From contig SPJV01000078.1 of the NCBI GenBank assembly GCA_006844765.1, positions 1 to 64,000 of the forward strand: a DNA stretch of 64,000 bases, written 5' to 3'. Shown here piece by piece: positions 8,796 to 17,355 of this stretch (position 1 is its first letter; every line of letters starts with the position of its first letter). Below the pieces are notes generated by a model. It searched no databases and was not told the DNA's origin. It was given only the letters and a program-made list of their open reading frames with translations. Source of the stretch: Alphaproteobacteria bacterium (GTDB lineage: Bacteria; Pseudomonadota; Alphaproteobacteria; UBA8366; Aestuariispiraceae). The position numbers were made by a program, and so were the translations under genes.

Positions 8796-9647
8796 CTAGG
8801 TCTTCAGCCCAATTTCCCGCAGCCGCTCCTTCAAATAGTCATCTGCGGTGTAGTTTGCGTCAAGACGTACCTCTGGTCGCGGATGCAGGAACATCGGCAT
8901 GGAATAGCGCGAAACATTGAATTCGAGTGGCGGATTAACCACCCGATGCGTTGTTGAAGGGAAGTATCCGCCTGAGGCCATGTTCAACATGTCCCCGACA
9001 TTGATCGCGATCATATTCGTTGCGCAGGGCACCTCATGCCAGCGCCCAGCGGCATCGCGCGCCTGCAGTCCGGGCGCACTGCCGGACACCAGCAGCGTTA
9101 TAAGATTAATATCCTCATGCGCTGCGGCGCGGACAGCACCCGGCTCCGCCGCATCCACATCAAGGCGCGGGTAATGCAGAACGCGCAGCAGGTTCATCTC
9201 GCTGCCGGTCAGCATCTCCGCCAAGGGCTCCGAATAGCGGGCCCGGATTTCCGGTGGACTATAGGTGTCGATCCAGCCGAGGATGGTGCGTCCAAGCGCG
9301 ACCAATCGGTCATAGAGATCACTTGTTTGCGGGGCGAGGTCATCTGGAACCCGACCTGTTGGATAGACGTGATAGAATTCTTTCAGATCTTTTGCCGTAA
9401 CCCCCTTGGCATTCTCGGATCGGAACGGGAAATATCCATCCTGTTTTTCCGGATCGACCAGATAGTCATGCTTTCTCTCGGACCCAAAGAAATCGCGCCA
9501 ACCAGCGTAGGCTGCCTCAATACCTTCAACCGGTATTGGATGATTGATGATACAGGCGAAACCGGTCTCCCGAAGGCTCCGCACCAGTTTTTCCGGCGCA
9601 TCCCTGTCTGTCAGATCAACCGTCAGCAGATCAAAATTATCACTCAT
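8796..9647 (-). CDS. 2-Oxoglutarate/Fe(II) oxygenase of the isopenicillin N synthase-like family
   Basis: Non-haem iron oxygenase of 283 residues. The iron ligands are visible as H177-E-D179 and H234, and the 2-oxoglutarate carboxylate clamp as R247-Y-S249. The N-terminus (ETGFACIINHPIP) is the DIOX_N region of this family. It overlaps the ribokinase stop by 4 bp (ATGA), so both are translated together, and it is 111 bp upstream of the nucleoside-binding protein. Known members with nucleobase or nucleoside substrates are fungal thymine 7-hydroxylase and pyrimidine deoxynucleoside 2'-hydroxylase; that kind of substrate is an inference from context only. Confidence 0.85.
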   Translation of the reverse strand: MSDNFDLLTVDLTDRDAPEKLVRSLRETGFACIINHPIPVEGIEAAYAGWRDFFGSERKHDYLVDPEKQDGYFPFRSENAKGVTAKDLKEFYHVYPTGRVPDDLAPQTSDLYDRLVALGRTILGWIDTYSPPEIRARYSEPLAEMLTGSEMNLLRVLHYPRLDVDAAEPGAVRAAAHEDINLITLLVSGSAPGLQARDAAGRWHEVPCATNMIAINVGDMLNMASGGYFPSTTHRVVNPPLEFNVSRYSMPMFLHPRPEVRLDANYTADDYLKERLREIGLKT

Positions 9648-10537
9648 GCCGCATACTCAGCCAAAAAAGCATTCACTTCCTCCACATTCGGGATCGCATC
9701 AGCCGCTCCGGGGCGCGAGACCTGCAAGGCTGCCGCAGCGGAGGCCTGGCGCAACGCCGTAGCCGGCGCCTCCCCCCGGTCAATTGAGGCAAGGAAATAG
9801 CCAAGGAAGGTATCCCCGGCCCCGGTCGTATCAACCGCGTCCACCTTGAATGCCGGAACATGGGTTTCCTGACCATTGCCATCCACCCTGTTGAGGCTCG
9901 CCGTCGCGCCCTTGGTGCCACGTGTCACGATCAGGCCTGGCACGGGGATATCCGCCTCCTGACCGCCGAAATGGGCCGCAAGCGCCGCTGCTTCCAGCTC
10001 GTTCACCACGATCAAGTCGACCAGCGACAGCAAGGGCATCGCCAGTTCCTCAATGAACGGGGCAGCGCTGTAGCAAATCCGGACACCTTTGGAGCGCGCG
10101 GTTTCAACAATATACTGGGTCAGATTTGTCTCATTCTGCAGTAATACCCAATCGCCCGAAGCCACGGTCGACACGGCTGTTTGAACCTGCGCTTCGGTCA
10201 ACGCGTGGTTCGCGCCAGAATGAACCAGGATGTAGTTCTCCCCCGCATCATCGACCGGGATCACCGCATGCCCGGTCGGAAGGTTAACAGTCTCTATGCC
10301 AGAAACATCCACACCGGCCTGGGAGAGCATTTCAACAGTCCACGCGCCATCCGACCCGACCGCACCAATATGCCGAACTGTTGCGCCCGCCGCTGCCAGC
10401 GCTGTTGATTGGTTCGCGCCCTTCCCACCAAGCCCCCGAAGATGTTCGTCCACCAACAAGGTTTCGCCTGGTTGGGGAAAAGCCGGGACACGATAGAAGT
10501 TATCAATATTGATGCTGCCGAAATTGGTAATTGCCAT
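9644..10537 (-). CDS. Ribokinase-like PfkB-family sugar kinase
   Basis: PfkB kinase of 297 residues. The first PfkB signature GGKGANQSTALAAAGA lies near residues 36-51, as in ribokinase, and the second, DTTGAGDTFLGYF, contains the anion hole and catalytic aspartate. ATG 10537 is chosen because it has AGGGG upstream and starts the conserved MAITNFGSINID; earlier in-frame residues are not conserved. It is the first gene of the leftward block and is translationally coupled to the 2OG oxygenase. Phosphorylation of ribose freed from imported nucleosides would fit, but nucleoside or other sugars are possible. Confidence 0.87.
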   Translation of the reverse strand: MAITNFGSINIDNFYRVPAFPQPGETLLVDEHLRGLGGKGANQSTALAAAGATVRHIGAVGSDGAWTVEMLSQAGVDVSGIETVNLPTGHAVIPVDDAGENYILVHSGANHALTEAQVQTAVSTVASGDWVLLQNETNLTQYIVETARSKGVRICYSAAPFIEELAMPLLSLVDLIVVNELEAAALAAHFGGQEADIPVPGLIVTRGTKGATASLNRVDGNGQETHVPAFKVDAVDTTGAGDTFLGYFLASIDRGEAPATALRQASAAAALQVSRPGAADAIPNVEEVNAFLAEYAA

Positions 10538-10574
10538 GCGTAAAGAAACCCCTGAAAGCGACGCGGCCACACTA

Positions 10575-10598
10575 TTCAAACCACACTGTTTGAAACAG
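10575..10598. promoter_or_regulatory. Overlapping dyads in divergent promoter region, candidate operator
   Basis: TTCAAAC (10575-10581), 6-base spacer, GTTTGAA (10588-10594) is a perfect dyad. It overlaps CTGTTT-G-AAACAG (10586-10598), a second perfect dyad. Both lie between the leftward kinase start (10537) and the rightward hydrolase start (10694). The size and symmetry suit a dimeric repressor; no regulator gene lies next to it. Confidence 0.4.
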
Positions 10599-10693
10599 AT
10601 GATTGAGTTATTGTTGCCACTACTACAGCTGTATTTGCAGTTCAACACCAGCGATCATATCTTAACTAGACCACAGAAACGGAAGAGCAATCA

Positions 10694-11710
10694 TTGACCG
10701 ACAAACCGACGCTTCAACAAAATCATCCGCGCGAGATCCCCCTGATCGACCTGCGCGAGACCAGTCCGGGAGCCGCCGCTAGAGCATATGCAGATAGCGT
10801 TAACGGACTTCTTGTCGCCGGCAAGAAAATGATGACACCGTTCTTGATCGGGCTGATGGACCGTCGCTCTGAACGCTGGGCCCGAAGGATTGGCAATCCC
10901 TATGCGGATGAAGTGGAAGAAGTCGCCGCTTCCTTTTCTCGTGGGATCTGGTTCATGAATTTCTGTTATGAGTGGGGCTGCACCACAGGTGTTGCGGAAG
11001 ACGGCAGCGGCGGTGTTACGATGCGCCGAACGCTTGATTGGCCCTTCAACGGATTGGGACAGGAACTGGCGGTTCTCCATCAAGCCGGCCCGGCAGGGGA
11101 GTTCTATAACATCGGTTGGCCCGGCTTTGTCGGCGTTGTGACCGGCATGGCCCCGGGCCGCTTTGCCATCGCCATCAACCAAGCGCCGATTCGAAGCCGA
11201 GGCCCTTGGCCGGTTGCGATTGATTGGTTGTTGGAACGCATTGAAGTCGGGGGCCGCAGCGCGTTGCCGCCGGTTCATCTGGCCCGCAAAGTACTGGAGG
11301 AATGCCCGGATTTCGAAAGCGCTGCGGAGATGATCCAGAAGACCGAAACGGCCTTGCCCGCGTTCTTCTCAATTGCCGGGACGAAACCTGGGGACGGCTG
11401 CGTCATTGAGCATCTGAGCGATCAGGCCCATCGTCATCCGATGCCGACGGCTGTTGCGAATGATTGGCTGAGCGATGGGCTATCCGGCAAACCTCGTGGT
11501 AAGGAAAATGTCGGGCGCCGCCGACAGATGATATCCTTTGGTGAGAAGGTTGCTGCGGAGAAAGTGAATGGTTCGGTTTTCGATTGGCTGCAAGAGCCCG
11601 TCTTGAACCGCGATACCCGACTCGCCGCGGTTATGAATGCATCACGCGGCAGTCTTGCACTCCGGGGATATGAAAAGACCGGCCCGGCAACACAGGACTT
11701 TATCCTGTAG
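10694..11710 (+). CDS. Ntn-type amidohydrolase related to acid ceramidase/NAAA and choloylglycine hydrolases
   Basis: Protein of 338 residues. WGCTTGVAEDGSGG followed by MRRTLDWPF resembles the nucleophile region of cysteine N-terminal-nucleophile amidases (acid ceramidase, N-acylethanolamine amidase), with C96 as the likely nucleophile exposed by autocleavage and R112/D115 as partners. There is no signal peptide, so a cytoplasmic linear-amide hydrolase is likely. The start is TTG at 10694 behind GGAAG; no better start is seen. It is transcribed away from the kinase/oxygenase operon and shares its regulatory region, so it may be co-regulated. It meets nrdJ tail to tail 25 bp downstream. The substrate is unknown. 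Confidence 0.6.
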   Translation: MTDKPTLQQNHPREIPLIDLRETSPGAAARAYADSVNGLLVAGKKMMTPFLIGLMDRRSERWARRIGNPYADEVEEVAASFSRGIWFMNFCYEWGCTTGVAEDGSGGVTMRRTLDWPFNGLGQELAVLHQAGPAGEFYNIGWPGFVGVVTGMAPGRFAIAINQAPIRSRGPWPVAIDWLLERIEVGGRSALPPVHLARKVLEECPDFESAAEMIQKTETALPAFFSIAGTKPGDGCVIEHLSDQAHRHPMPTAVANDWLSDGLSGKPRGKENVGRRRQMISFGEKVAAEKVNGSVFDWLQEPVLNRDTRLAAVMNASRGSLALRGYEKTGPATQDFIL

Positions 11711-11735
11711 TCGAAACCTTGGGCCTAGGCGCACA

Positions 11736-14090
11736 CTAGCCGCAGCGGGACCATCCACATTCCGTGCAGCTATCACACCCTTCCTGCCGTTCCAACGAAA
11801 GCTGTCCACATCGCGGGCATGGTCGCCCTCGAGGACGACTGCCGAGAACAGCGGCCTTGGTCTGGCCCTCTTCTTCCTTTGGCGCCTGTCCCAGTGATGC
11901 TTTTTCGCCCAGCTCCAGAAACCCGATCTCGATCAGATGCCGTTCGATCACCCCACCGATGGCCGCCAGGAGCGACGGGATATATTTCCCATCCATCCAG
12001 GACCCACCGCGCGGATCAAAAACCGCCTTGAGCTCCTCCACGACGAAGCTCACATCACCACCACGGCGGAACACCGCACTGATCATACGGGTCAGCGCCA
12101 CAGTCCAGGCGTAGTGCTCCATATTCTTGGAATTTATGAAGACCTCAAAGGGCCGGCGCCGCTCCCCATCCATCACGTCATTCAGCGTGATATAGATCGC
12201 GTGATCACTCTCCGGCCATTTCAGCTTATAAGTCCGCCCTTCCAACGCGCCCGGACGCTCCAACGGCTGCGCCATATAGATCACATCCCCGTCGGAAGGC
12301 GACACGAGCGGCTCTGCCGTTTTCGACTGTGGAGAGCCGGATTCCGCAACACTCAGAACAGAGCCAGTGATTGCGTTGGGACGATAGGTCGTGCAGCCCT
12401 TGCACCCCATCGCATAGGCCTTGGCGTAGACATCCTTGAAACGCTCAAAGGTGATTTCCTCCGGCAAATTGACCGTCTTGGAAATCGCGCTGTCTATATA
12501 GCGTTGGGCCGCTGCCTGGATCGCCAAATGATCTTCCGGTGCCAAGGTAGCGGTGTCGACGAAGTAATCCGGTAATGCGGCTTCTTCGCCAAATTTGTCC
12601 CTATAAAGCGCATAGGCGGGATCAAGAAGTTCCGAGGTTTCCCGGGTGCCATCGGCTTGCAGGATGCTGCGTTCCTGACGAAAGGCGAAAACCGGTTCAA
12701 TGCCCGACGATACATTCCCGGCAAAGAGTGAAATCGTGCCGGTAGGGGCAATTGAGGTCAGTAAGGCGTTGCGAATGCCGGTCTTCGCGATCTTGTCCCG
12801 CATTTCATCAGGCAAAGCCCGAACCTGCTCCGCCTCCAGATAGGGCTCCGCATCGAAAAGAGGGAACGCGCCCTTCTCCTCTGCCAGATGAACCGACGCA
12901 TCATACGACGCTTCACGAACCGTCCTAAGGATCGCTTCGGTCAGCTCGACAGAATCCTTCGAACCATATCGAATACCCAACATTAAGAATACATCGGCTA
13001 GCCCAGTGATGCCGAGCCCGATGCGGCGCTTGGCTTGAGCTTCCGCCCGTTGCGCATCCAGCGCAAAACGGGAGGCGTCAATCGCATTGTCCATCATGCG
13101 AACCGCGACGGTAACAAGATCACGCAATGCCTCTTCATCCAGCCGCGCCGTCGCCGAAAACGGCGCTTCCACGAGGCGCGAAAGATTGATGCTTCCCAGA
13201 AGGCAGGCCCCATAAGGCGGAAGTGGTTGTTCTCCGCAGGGGTTGGTCGCCGAAATCGTTTCACAATAAGCGAGGTTGTTACGGGCATTTATCCGGTCGA
13301 TGAAGATCACACCGGGCTCCGCCGCCTCATAGGTCGCGCGCATGATACGGTCCCATAAAGCGCGCGCCCGCACCGTTCGCGTCGGTTGACCGTCAAAGAT
13401 GAGATCCCAGTCCTCATCCCCGTCGACCGCATCCATAAAGGCATCTGTCACCAATACAGAGAGATTGAAATTCGCAAGTCGCCTTGTTTCCCGCTTGGCC
13501 TCAACAAACTCTTCAATGTCAGGATGGTCGCAACGAAGTGTCGCCATCATCGCCCCACGGCGGGCGCCGGCACTCATGATCGTGCGGCACATCGCATCCC
13601 AAACTTCCATAAACGACACCGGCCCGGAGGCATCGGAACCGACCCCTTTTACCGCAGCACCGCGTGGTCTGATGGTCGAGAAATCATAACCGATCCCCCC
13701 GCCTTGCTGTAGGGTGAGTGCGGCCTCCCGCAAATGGGTGAAAATCCCATCCATCGTATCCGGCACTGTGCCCATAACGAAGCAGTTGAACAGCGTGACA
13801 TCACGTTCCGACCCTGCACCCGCCAGAATTCGGCCGGCCGGAATGAACTTGTAATCCCGCAAGGCGTCCAGGAACCGTGGCTGCCAGAGTTCCGGCTCTT
13901 TTTCCACACCGGCAAGAGCATCCGCAACCCGTGACCAGGTTTCTTCAACTGACTTATCCACAGGCGTGCCGTCCGGTTCTTTCAACCGGTATTTCATGTC
14001 CCAAACTCGCCGCGCCATTGCGTCGTTCACGGATGGATCCTTCCCAGCAAGCATTTGAATTCGCTTGTTAACAAAATCTGAGAAATGCAC
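11736..14090 (-). CDS. nrdJ: Adenosylcobalamin-dependent ribonucleotide reductase, class II
   Basis: Class II ribonucleotide reductase of 784 residues that makes deoxyribonucleotides using a B12-derived radical, without oxygen. The active site is complete: N283-P-C285-G-E287 (thiyl C285), the redox pair C103 and C296, and the APTGTISLFAGNVSSGIEP loop. The C-terminus has a zinc-ribbon-like cluster ending CGWSRCG, which carries the reducing cysteines. It is shorter than the roughly 1200-residue forms of many alphaproteobacteria. The start is GTG at 14090; no strong ribosome site is seen, and ATG at residue 13 is an alternative. The organism makes its own cobalamin (cobN, cobO, cobQ at 32-39 kb). 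Confidence 0.93.
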   Translation of the reverse strand: MHFSDFVNKRIQMLAGKDPSVNDAMARRVWDMKYRLKEPDGTPVDKSVEETWSRVADALAGVEKEPELWQPRFLDALRDYKFIPAGRILAGAGSERDVTLFNCFVMGTVPDTMDGIFTHLREAALTLQQGGGIGYDFSTIRPRGAAVKGVGSDASGPVSFMEVWDAMCRTIMSAGARRGAMMATLRCDHPDIEEFVEAKRETRRLANFNLSVLVTDAFMDAVDGDEDWDLIFDGQPTRTVRARALWDRIMRATYEAAEPGVIFIDRINARNNLAYCETISATNPCGEQPLPPYGACLLGSINLSRLVEAPFSATARLDEEALRDLVTVAVRMMDNAIDASRFALDAQRAEAQAKRRIGLGITGLADVFLMLGIRYGSKDSVELTEAILRTVREASYDASVHLAEEKGAFPLFDAEPYLEAEQVRALPDEMRDKIAKTGIRNALLTSIAPTGTISLFAGNVSSGIEPVFAFRQERSILQADGTRETSELLDPAYALYRDKFGEEAALPDYFVDTATLAPEDHLAIQAAAQRYIDSAISKTVNLPEEITFERFKDVYAKAYAMGCKGCTTYRPNAITGSVLSVAESGSPQSKTAEPLVSPSDGDVIYMAQPLERPGALEGRTYKLKWPESDHAIYITLNDVMDGERRRPFEVFINSKNMEHYAWTVALTRMISAVFRRGGDVSFVVEELKAVFDPRGGSWMDGKYIPSLLAAIGGVIERHLIEIGFLELGEKASLGQAPKEEEGQTKAAVLGSRPRGRPCPRCGQLSLERQEGCDSCTECGWSRCG

Positions 14091-14202
14091 GTATCAAACT
14101 AAGTAACGATATTTTCACGTCTTTTTTAGCATATATGGCAATTCGACAAAACAACTATCGGAAACCGAGAAACCAGCAACTGCCATGCTGTAACCCGCTA
14201 TA

Positions 14203-14265
14203 AACAAGGCACTCTTAAGAAAAAGAGGGGGAGAGAACAGCACCCCGGACATCAGGTGCCTTGTT
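14203..14265. repeat. 10-bp inverted repeat in the plsC-nrdJ gap
   Basis: AACAAGGCAC (14203-14212) and GTGCCTTGTT (14256-14265) are perfect inverted repeats 43 bases apart, within the 218-bp gap between plsC and nrdJ. The spacer is purine-rich on the + strand. It could be a stem closing a structured leader or plsC 3' end. It does not match the B12-box of cobalamin riboswitches. Confidence 0.4.
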
Positions 14266-14308
14266 CCCATCCACCGAGTTATCCACACCCGCACCCGTCA
14301 TTCCCGGG

Positions 14309-15025
14309 CTATTTGTTTTGGTCAATCTCTCCGCAGGCTTTTTCAATACGCGCTTCCAGAACCCGCAGAAATTCAGACCGCGTCATGCCGGGTTCGATCG
14401 GCTTCAATACGCGAACTGTTATAATCCCTGGCTTCTTCATAAAGCTGTTGCGCGGCCAAAACTTCCCAGAATCCAGTGCAATCGGGACCACAGGCACATT
14501 TACACCCCGATAGAGTGCCGCAATACCCGGTTGATAGGGCGCCTTGACCCCTAGTTTAACACGGGTCCCTTGCGGATAGATGACAACAGTCCGCCCTTCT
14601 TCAATCCGATGTTGGACATCGGCGATCATCCCGCGGAGCGCCTTAGAGCCGGCAGCGCGATCAACGGAAATTTGCTTCGACTTGATCAAATAGGTCCCGA
14701 AAACTGGTATTTGCGTCAGTTCTTTCTTGAGCACAAAGGCCGGATCCGCGAGAAATTCATAGGAAACCAGTGTTTCCCAGGCCGATTGATGCTTGCAGGC
14801 AACAAGCGCTGCCCCTTCCGGCAAAGCCGCCCCCTCTTCCACCTCAATTCGATAGTCAATCCGAAGAATATACCGGATCAGGTTCGCCGAGAGTCGCGCC
14901 CACCAGCGGTAAAATATCCTCGCGTTATCACTCGACAGCAACAATGTCGGCAGCATCAAGAAACTCAGTATGAACACCGACCCATAAAATGCAGCCGCAT
15001 AGACGCAAGAGCGGACTAAATTCAC
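14309..15025 (-). CDS. plsC: 1-Acyl-sn-glycerol-3-phosphate acyltransferase
   Basis: Membrane acyltransferase making phosphatidic acid; 238 residues. Block I reads KHQSAWE, the HxxxxE variant of the HxxxxD catalytic motif that is usual in alphaproteobacterial PlsC, and block III reads YPQGTR (EGTR in most families). Two N-terminal hydrophobic helices anchor it. The start is GTG at 15025, overlapping the stop of the YdcF-like gene by 4 bp (GTGA). It belongs to a leftward run ftsE-ftsX-ydcF-plsC, a common neighbourhood in this class. Confidence 0.92.
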   Translation of the reverse strand: MNLVRSCVYAAAFYGSVFILSFLMLPTLLLSSDNARIFYRWWARLSANLIRYILRIDYRIEVEEGAALPEGAALVACKHQSAWETLVSYEFLADPAFVLKKELTQIPVFGTYLIKSKQISVDRAAGSKALRGMIADVQHRIEEGRTVVIYPQGTRVKLGVKAPYQPGIAALYRGVNVPVVPIALDSGKFWPRNSFMKKPGIITVRVLKPIEPGMTRSEFLRVLEARIEKACGEIDQNK

Positions 15026-15675
15026 GATGTTTCTCCCAAGCCATCGACCAGATTACCAAACCATATCACCGAATCCCAAAGCGCAATCCGGACGCTGGCC
15101 AACAGGAATTTTGAATATTCTGCCGACAACAGGGCCGTTGTACCTGGGAAGACATACCAACGGTCCAGTTTTACCCGCTCCGGAAAAACCGGGTGAACAA
15201 GAACGTCGATCCCCGGCAGGGTTGCCTTCAACTCTGTTAAAGCCCGCGGCATGTGGTAGGCAGCGGTGACCAAACGAAGGCTCCGGATATCTTGTCCCTC
15301 GAGCCACGCTGCCGTTTCAGCGGCATTGCCATGAGTGTCCTCAGCATCCCTACCAAGCTCGACACAGCACTCAAACACGGCCGGGTCTTTCGCAGCAAAA
15401 CCGGCGAGCTCTCGCGCCTCAACCCCACGATGCACACCGGACACAAAAAGCCGCTTTGACAGGCCTGCCTCCAACAAGGCAATCCCCGTTTCCAGCCGCA
15501 GCGTTCCCCCTGTCAGAACGACAATAGCGTCTGTCTTCTGCGTCGGTTGATCGGGGCCGGCAGGCAGCGATTCCGCGAATATCGGCAGCCCGATGATCCA
15601 AGCGATCACAGAAAGAACCGCCAGGATACTGACAAAGCGCCGTTTGCGCCCTTTTCGATGTACCGGTTTCGCCAT
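15022..15675 (-). CDS. YdcF/ElyC-family DUF218 membrane protein
   Basis: Protein of 217 residues with one N-terminal transmembrane helix (about residues 13-33) followed by a DUF218 Rossmann-like domain: DAIVVLTGGTLRLETGIALLEAG, then LVTAAYHMPRALTEL and a C-terminal VHPVFPERV. Members include ElyC and YdcF, linked to envelope carbon-carrier and peptidoglycan homeostasis. It lies 29 bp after ftsX and overlaps plsC, so it fits an envelope-biogenesis operon. The biochemical reaction is unknown. Confidence 0.85.
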   Translation of the reverse strand: MAKPVHRKGRKRRFVSILAVLSVIAWIIGLPIFAESLPAGPDQPTQKTDAIVVLTGGTLRLETGIALLEAGLSKRLFVSGVHRGVEARELAGFAAKDPAVFECCVELGRDAEDTHGNAAETAAWLEGQDIRSLRLVTAAYHMPRALTELKATLPGIDVLVHPVFPERVKLDRWYVFPGTTALLSAEYSKFLLASVRIALWDSVIWFGNLVDGLGETS

Positions 15676-15704
15676 GATATGCCCTGCTGCTTAATCCATG
15701 CGCG

Positions 15705-16595
15705 TTAAACCATTCGAACAAGCGCGTTAACGACTGTGCGCCGCGCTGTCAGAACGGCGATTACAATCAAAGCCATCGGCACCGTCATGACCCAAAGCCA
15801 AGCCATCGGCTCCAAGACCAGGGCACCAGGAAGGACAGCTCCGGTAGCCGCCGCACCATGCCCCAACAACACCACAGTCCCTGCCGCCATCCCAGTTCCA
15901 GCGATGCCACCCTTTATCGCAGCGAAAAGGGTCTGTCCCTGGAACTGAGCCGCAATATAGCGGTCATGGGCACCAATCAAGTGTAAGAGTTCAATACTCT
16001 CCCGATGCGCCAGAAGCCCACCGCGCGTTGCGAAAATCACCATAACAACAGCCGCGAGTGCGACAACAGCAACGACGGCCAAAGCGGCCAGTTGCAGGGC
16101 CGCCATAAAATCCGTCAGCCGTTCGCGCCAGAGCCCATGATCATCGATGGTTATTCCGGGCGCCAAGGCTTCCAGCCGCCGCCCCAAATCCGCCAGATCG
16201 ACATCTTCCCCCGCTTCCAGGGTAACCGCGATCAATCGGGGTAGGGGCAGGTCTCTCGGATCTGCGCCCGCCCCTAACCAAGGCTTCAACAAGGCCCGCA
16301 TTTCATCCAGCGGCAACAGCGTTGCCGACGCAACACCCGGTGTTCGGCGAACAGCCGCAAGGGCTTCCTTCTGCAGTGCCTCAAACCCTGCTTCATCATC
16401 ATAAGCGGCTGGCGGCGGAATCTGGATGGTGAGCGTTCCGGTCAGTCCGGCACTCCACCGATCAGAAAAAGCCGCCAGCACCAGGGCTCCGGACAAAGCC
16501 AATGCCGCAATGAAGGCCATGAAGCCAATAATCCACGGCAACAGCCGCGATGCCGGATCATTTCCAAGCGGGATATCACCGCGCCGCTTAGCCAT
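15705..16595 (-). CDS. ftsX: Cell-division ABC transporter-like permease FtsX
   Basis: Four-helix membrane protein of 296 residues that, with FtsE, controls septal peptidoglycan hydrolases. Helix 1 lies at about residues 21-43 (IIGFMAFIAALALSGALVL), then a periplasmic loop of about 130 residues, then three C-terminal helices. ATG 16595 is preferred because it follows GGAGAGGGG and overlaps the ftsE stop by 8 bp; a longer frame reaching 16781 would lie inside ftsE. The weak sequence conservation is normal for alphaproteobacterial FtsX; identification rests largely on the partner. Confidence 0.88.
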   Translation of the reverse strand: MAKRRGDIPLGNDPASRLLPWIIGFMAFIAALALSGALVLAAFSDRWSAGLTGTLTIQIPPPAAYDDEAGFEALQKEALAAVRRTPGVASATLLPLDEMRALLKPWLGAGADPRDLPLPRLIAVTLEAGEDVDLADLGRRLEALAPGITIDDHGLWRERLTDFMAALQLAALAVVAVVALAAVVMVIFATRGGLLAHRESIELLHLIGAHDRYIAAQFQGQTLFAAIKGGIAGTGMAAGTVVLLGHGAAATGAVLPGALVLEPMAWLWVMTVPMALIVIAVLTARRTVVNALVRMV

Positions 16596-17355
16596 GCCGC
16601 CCCCCCTCTCCAGGAGCATCCGGATAGATCGGATCCGAGAACCGACGTGAGTCAGGCGGTGGTGGCGCGCGATCCCGAAGCGGAACGATCGGGCGCAAAG
16701 GGGACGGGACCAACTGTCCATCTTCCAAATGCAACACGGGGTGCCGGAACCGGCGAATAAGGCTTTCATTGTGGGTCGCAATCAACACTGTCGTCCCCTG
16801 GCGGTTCAACTCCTCAAACAGGAACAACAGGCGGACGGCCAAAGCGTCATCAACGTTCCCCGTCGGCTCATCCGCAACCAGCAATTTGGGGCGACTGATA
16901 ACCGCACGGGCAATCGCCGCGCGCTGCTTCTGCCCACCGGACAGCGTTGCCGGGCGCGCATTCGCCTGATCCGCAAGCCCGACCCAATTCAACAATTCAC
17001 TGACATATTTCTTTATGACCCCACTGCCGGCGCCATTGATCTTCAACGGCAGCGCCACATTCTCAAAGCAAGTCAGGTGGCTCATCAGCCGGAAATCCTG
17101 GAACACGACGCCAATCTTGCGCCGCAGCTCCGGCAACCTGTTCCGCGGAATGGTTGCGATATCTTCGTCCAGGATCGTAATCAGCCCACGGCTCGGGCGG
17201 TGGGCGAGATACATGAGCCGCAAAAGAGACGACTTTCCCGCCCCGCTGGCCCCGGTCAGAAAATGGAAAGATCCCGGCTTCAGCTCAAATGAAATGTCGC
17301 GCAGAACTTCCGGTCCCGCGCCATAGCGCATGCCGACATTTTCAAAACGAATCAA
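16588..17355 (-). CDS. ftsE: Cell-division ATP-binding protein FtsE
   Basis: ABC ATPase of 255 residues. Walker A GASGAGKSS, Q-loop VFQDFRL, signature LSGGQKQR, Walker B LLVADEPTGNVD and H-loop ATHN are all present. A proline- and arginine-rich C-terminal extension of about 30 residues goes beyond the E. coli length (222). The start is TTG at 17355 with GGGAG seven bases upstream. FtsE drives FtsX at the division septum in the inner membrane. It is read divergently from the zinc-ribbon gene at 17661. Confidence 0.95.
   Translation of the reverse strand: MIRFENVGMRYGAGPEVLRDISFELKPGSFHFLTGASGAGKSSLLRLMYLAHRPSRGLITILDEDIATIPRNRLPELRRKIGVVFQDFRLMSHLTCFENVALPLKINGAGSGVIKKYVSELLNWVGLADQANARPATLSGGQKQRAAIARAVISRPKLLVADEPTGNVDDALAVRLLFLFEELNRQGTTVLIATHNESLIRRFRHPVLHLEDGQLVPSPLRPIVPLRDRAPPPPDSRRFSDPIYPDAPGEGGRHG

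Noticed and set aside
14091..14308. Possible cobalamin riboswitch upstream of the B12-dependent nrdJ
   Set aside because: No B12-box or related conserved core is visible on either strand; only the inverted repeat is supported.
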